From NCBI RefSeq assembly GCF_009916105.1, contig NZ_JAAAXQ010000035.1, forward strand, positions 1 to 33,360: a stretch of 33,360 nucleotides of DNA, read 5' to 3'. The notes under the pieces are model-generated. The model did no database searches and was not told the origin of the DNA. It saw only the letters and a list, made by a program, of their open reading frames with translations. Both the position numbers and the translations under genes were made by a program. Of this stretch, positions 32,048-33,360 are shown in pieces. This DNA is from Streptomyces sp. GC420. Its GTDB lineage: Bacteria > Actinomycetota > Actinomycetes > Streptomycetales > Streptomycetaceae. Position 1 is the stretch's first letter. Each line of letters begins with the position of its first letter.

Positions 32048-33288
32048 CGCCTCTCCGACCTGCTGGGAGCGCGACGGGTCTTCGCCGGCGGCTGGGTGGT
32101 GCTGACGGCCGGCTCCGTCGTCGCCGCGGCCGCAACCACCGCCTGGGTGGAGATCGTCGGCCGCGCCGTGCAGGGTGTGGGCGGAGCGCTGATCGCGCCG
32201 GCGTCGATGACGCTGCTGATGATGCTCTTCGGCCACGACCCAAAGGAACTGGCCAAGGCGATGGCGCTGTACGGCGCCGCGGCGCCGGGGGCGGCACCGC
32301 TGGTGTTTTCCTCGGCGGGGTGTTCACCGAGTGGGCGAGCTGGCCCTGGATCTTCATCATCTACGTCCCCCTCGGGATTGCCACCCTGGCCGCCATCAGC
32401 CTGCTGCCCGCCGTCGCGCGCAGTCGCGGCTCGGTCGACGTGCTCGGCGCGGCATCCGTCACCGCCGGCCTGGCGCTCGCCGTATTCGCCATCGTCCGGG
32501 CACCCGGGATCGGGTGGGGCAACACGCAGGCCGTCCTGGAGCTGATCGGCGCCGGCGTGCCGCTGACGCTGTTCTTCGTTGCGCAAAAGCCGGTTGAGGC
32601 GCCGCTGATGCCGCTGCGCGTGTGGCTCACGCCGGGCCTGGGCGTCTCCAACCTCGCGATGACGCTGCTGGGTGCCGCCTGGATCCCGATGTGGTACTTC
32701 CTCAGTCTCTACCTCCAGCAGGTCCTGGGCTACGGGGCGTTCGCCGGCGGCGCGGCGCTGCTGCCGATGACCGGTCTCCTGATGATCTTCATGACGCCCA
32801 TCACCGCCCGCCCGCTGGGCCGCCTCGGGGCCAAGCCGCTGATTTCGGGCGGCCTGTTCGTCCTGGCCACGGGTCTGATGTGGCTGGCAGCGGTCGGGCC
32901 GACCGGCACCTTCCTCGTCGACGTCCTGCCCGCCTCACTGGTCGCCGCGACCGGCATGTCACTGGCGTACATCCCGGCGATGATGTCCGCGATCTCCGGC
33001 GTGCCACAGGAGCAGGCCGGCCTGGCCTCCGGCATCGTCAACACCACCTACCAGGTGGGTTCCGCGCTGGGGCTTGCCGCCCTGACCGCGCTGGCCACCT
33101 CCCAGGGGGCGAACCAGATCGGCGGCCTCCCCGCCCTGACGGACGGCTTCAGCTTCGCCCTCATCGGGGCCGCGGCCGTCGCCGCCGCGGGAGGCCTGCT
33201 CACCACCGTGCTGATGCGCGGCAGCAAGACGCAGGCAGCCTCGGCAGACGCGCCCGCGGCGGCGTCGAGCGAATCCGTGAACGCCTGA
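32048..33288 (+). pseudogene. DHA2-type MFS drug transporter, 5'-truncated and frameshifted
   Basis: Family sequence begins abruptly at RLSDLLGARRVFAGGWVVLT, the motif A loop after helix 2, so helices 1-2 are missing; the bases before 32048 are not coding-like. Helices 3-4 follow (WVEIVGRAVQGVGGALIAPA, motif C region). Near 32285-32292 the frame changes to GGVFTEWASWPWIFIIYVPL, and then runs intact through helices 6-14 to TGA 33286-33288 (LYLQQVLGYGAFAGGAALLP, EQAGLASGIVNTTYQVGSAL). It was probably an efflux pump; it is not functional in this form. Confidence 0.8.
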
Positions 33289-33360
33289 CCCATGGGCTGC
33301 CATCCCGCTGGCACAGGGAAAACGCCCGGCGGGGCTGCCCGATGCCGACACCTACGGCAT

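Noticed and set aside
1..33360. CRISPR array or phage structural module
   Set aside because: No regularly spaced repeats of 20-40 bp and no capsid, tail or terminase motifs were seen on either strand.

Overview
The window looks like a Streptomyces (or close actinomycete) accessory region. GC is very high with strong third-position GC, GTG starts and ATGA/GTGA overlaps are common, several genes have an actinobacterial leaderless layout (a -10 hexamer 6-8 nt before the start codon), and many products are Streptomyces-type small or DUF families. Decayed genes and transposase remnants are dense in the flanks, as in a chromosome arm or a linear plasmid. No tRNA, rRNA or CRISPR array was seen.

Region 1 (1-10.7 kb) is a patchwork. 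It holds the tail of a TniB-like transposition ATPase, an ankyrin protein, a TPR protein, a small HTH protein with a palindromic operator followed by a frameshifted GntR regulator, a broken AlbA_2 (Schlafen-type) gene, an IS3 remnant, DUF5958 and DUF4253 genes, a frameshifted barstar-like gene, a small coiled-coil protein, a HEAT-like fragment, and IclR and IS256 remnants. The AlbA_2 and DUF4253 genes share the same leaderless promoter, TGTCAGTG-N8-TAGGGT, which matches the RecA-independent (PafBC-type) DNA-damage promoter.

Region 2 (10.7-22.0 kb) is an intact catabolic block with no frameshift. mhpC-mhpA-mhpB (minus strand) encode hydroxylation, meta-cleavage and hydrolysis of 3-(3-hydroxyphenyl)propionate-type acids. 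An IclR regulator separates them from a divergent five-gene branched-chain-amino-acid-type ABC importer (two ATPases, two permeases, one lipoprotein), probably the uptake system for the aromatic acid. Two matching operator candidates, one before mhpC and one between iclR and the importer, share a direct repeat spaced 21 bp. A PaaI thioesterase and a MarR regulator follow. mhpD, mhpE and mhpF are absent from the window.

Region 3 (22.1-23.6 kb) is a probable IS5-type element bounded by imperfect inverted repeats and an 8-bp direct repeat. It carries a VOC-family gene as apparent cargo and a frameshifted transposase.

Region 4 (24-33.3 kb) has a metal-handling flavour. It contains a DUF6153-like small membrane protein, a multi-pass membrane protein with a His-rich tail, a translationally coupled pair of a CysK/SbnA-like PLP enzyme and an MFS transporter, two more small single-TM proteins (one His-rich), and cbtB-cbtA (cobalt uptake) behind a clear cobalamin riboswitch. 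Divergent from the riboswitch is a histidine-phosphatase-fold protein that has lost both catalytic histidines. The window ends in a truncated, frameshifted DHA2-type MFS gene.
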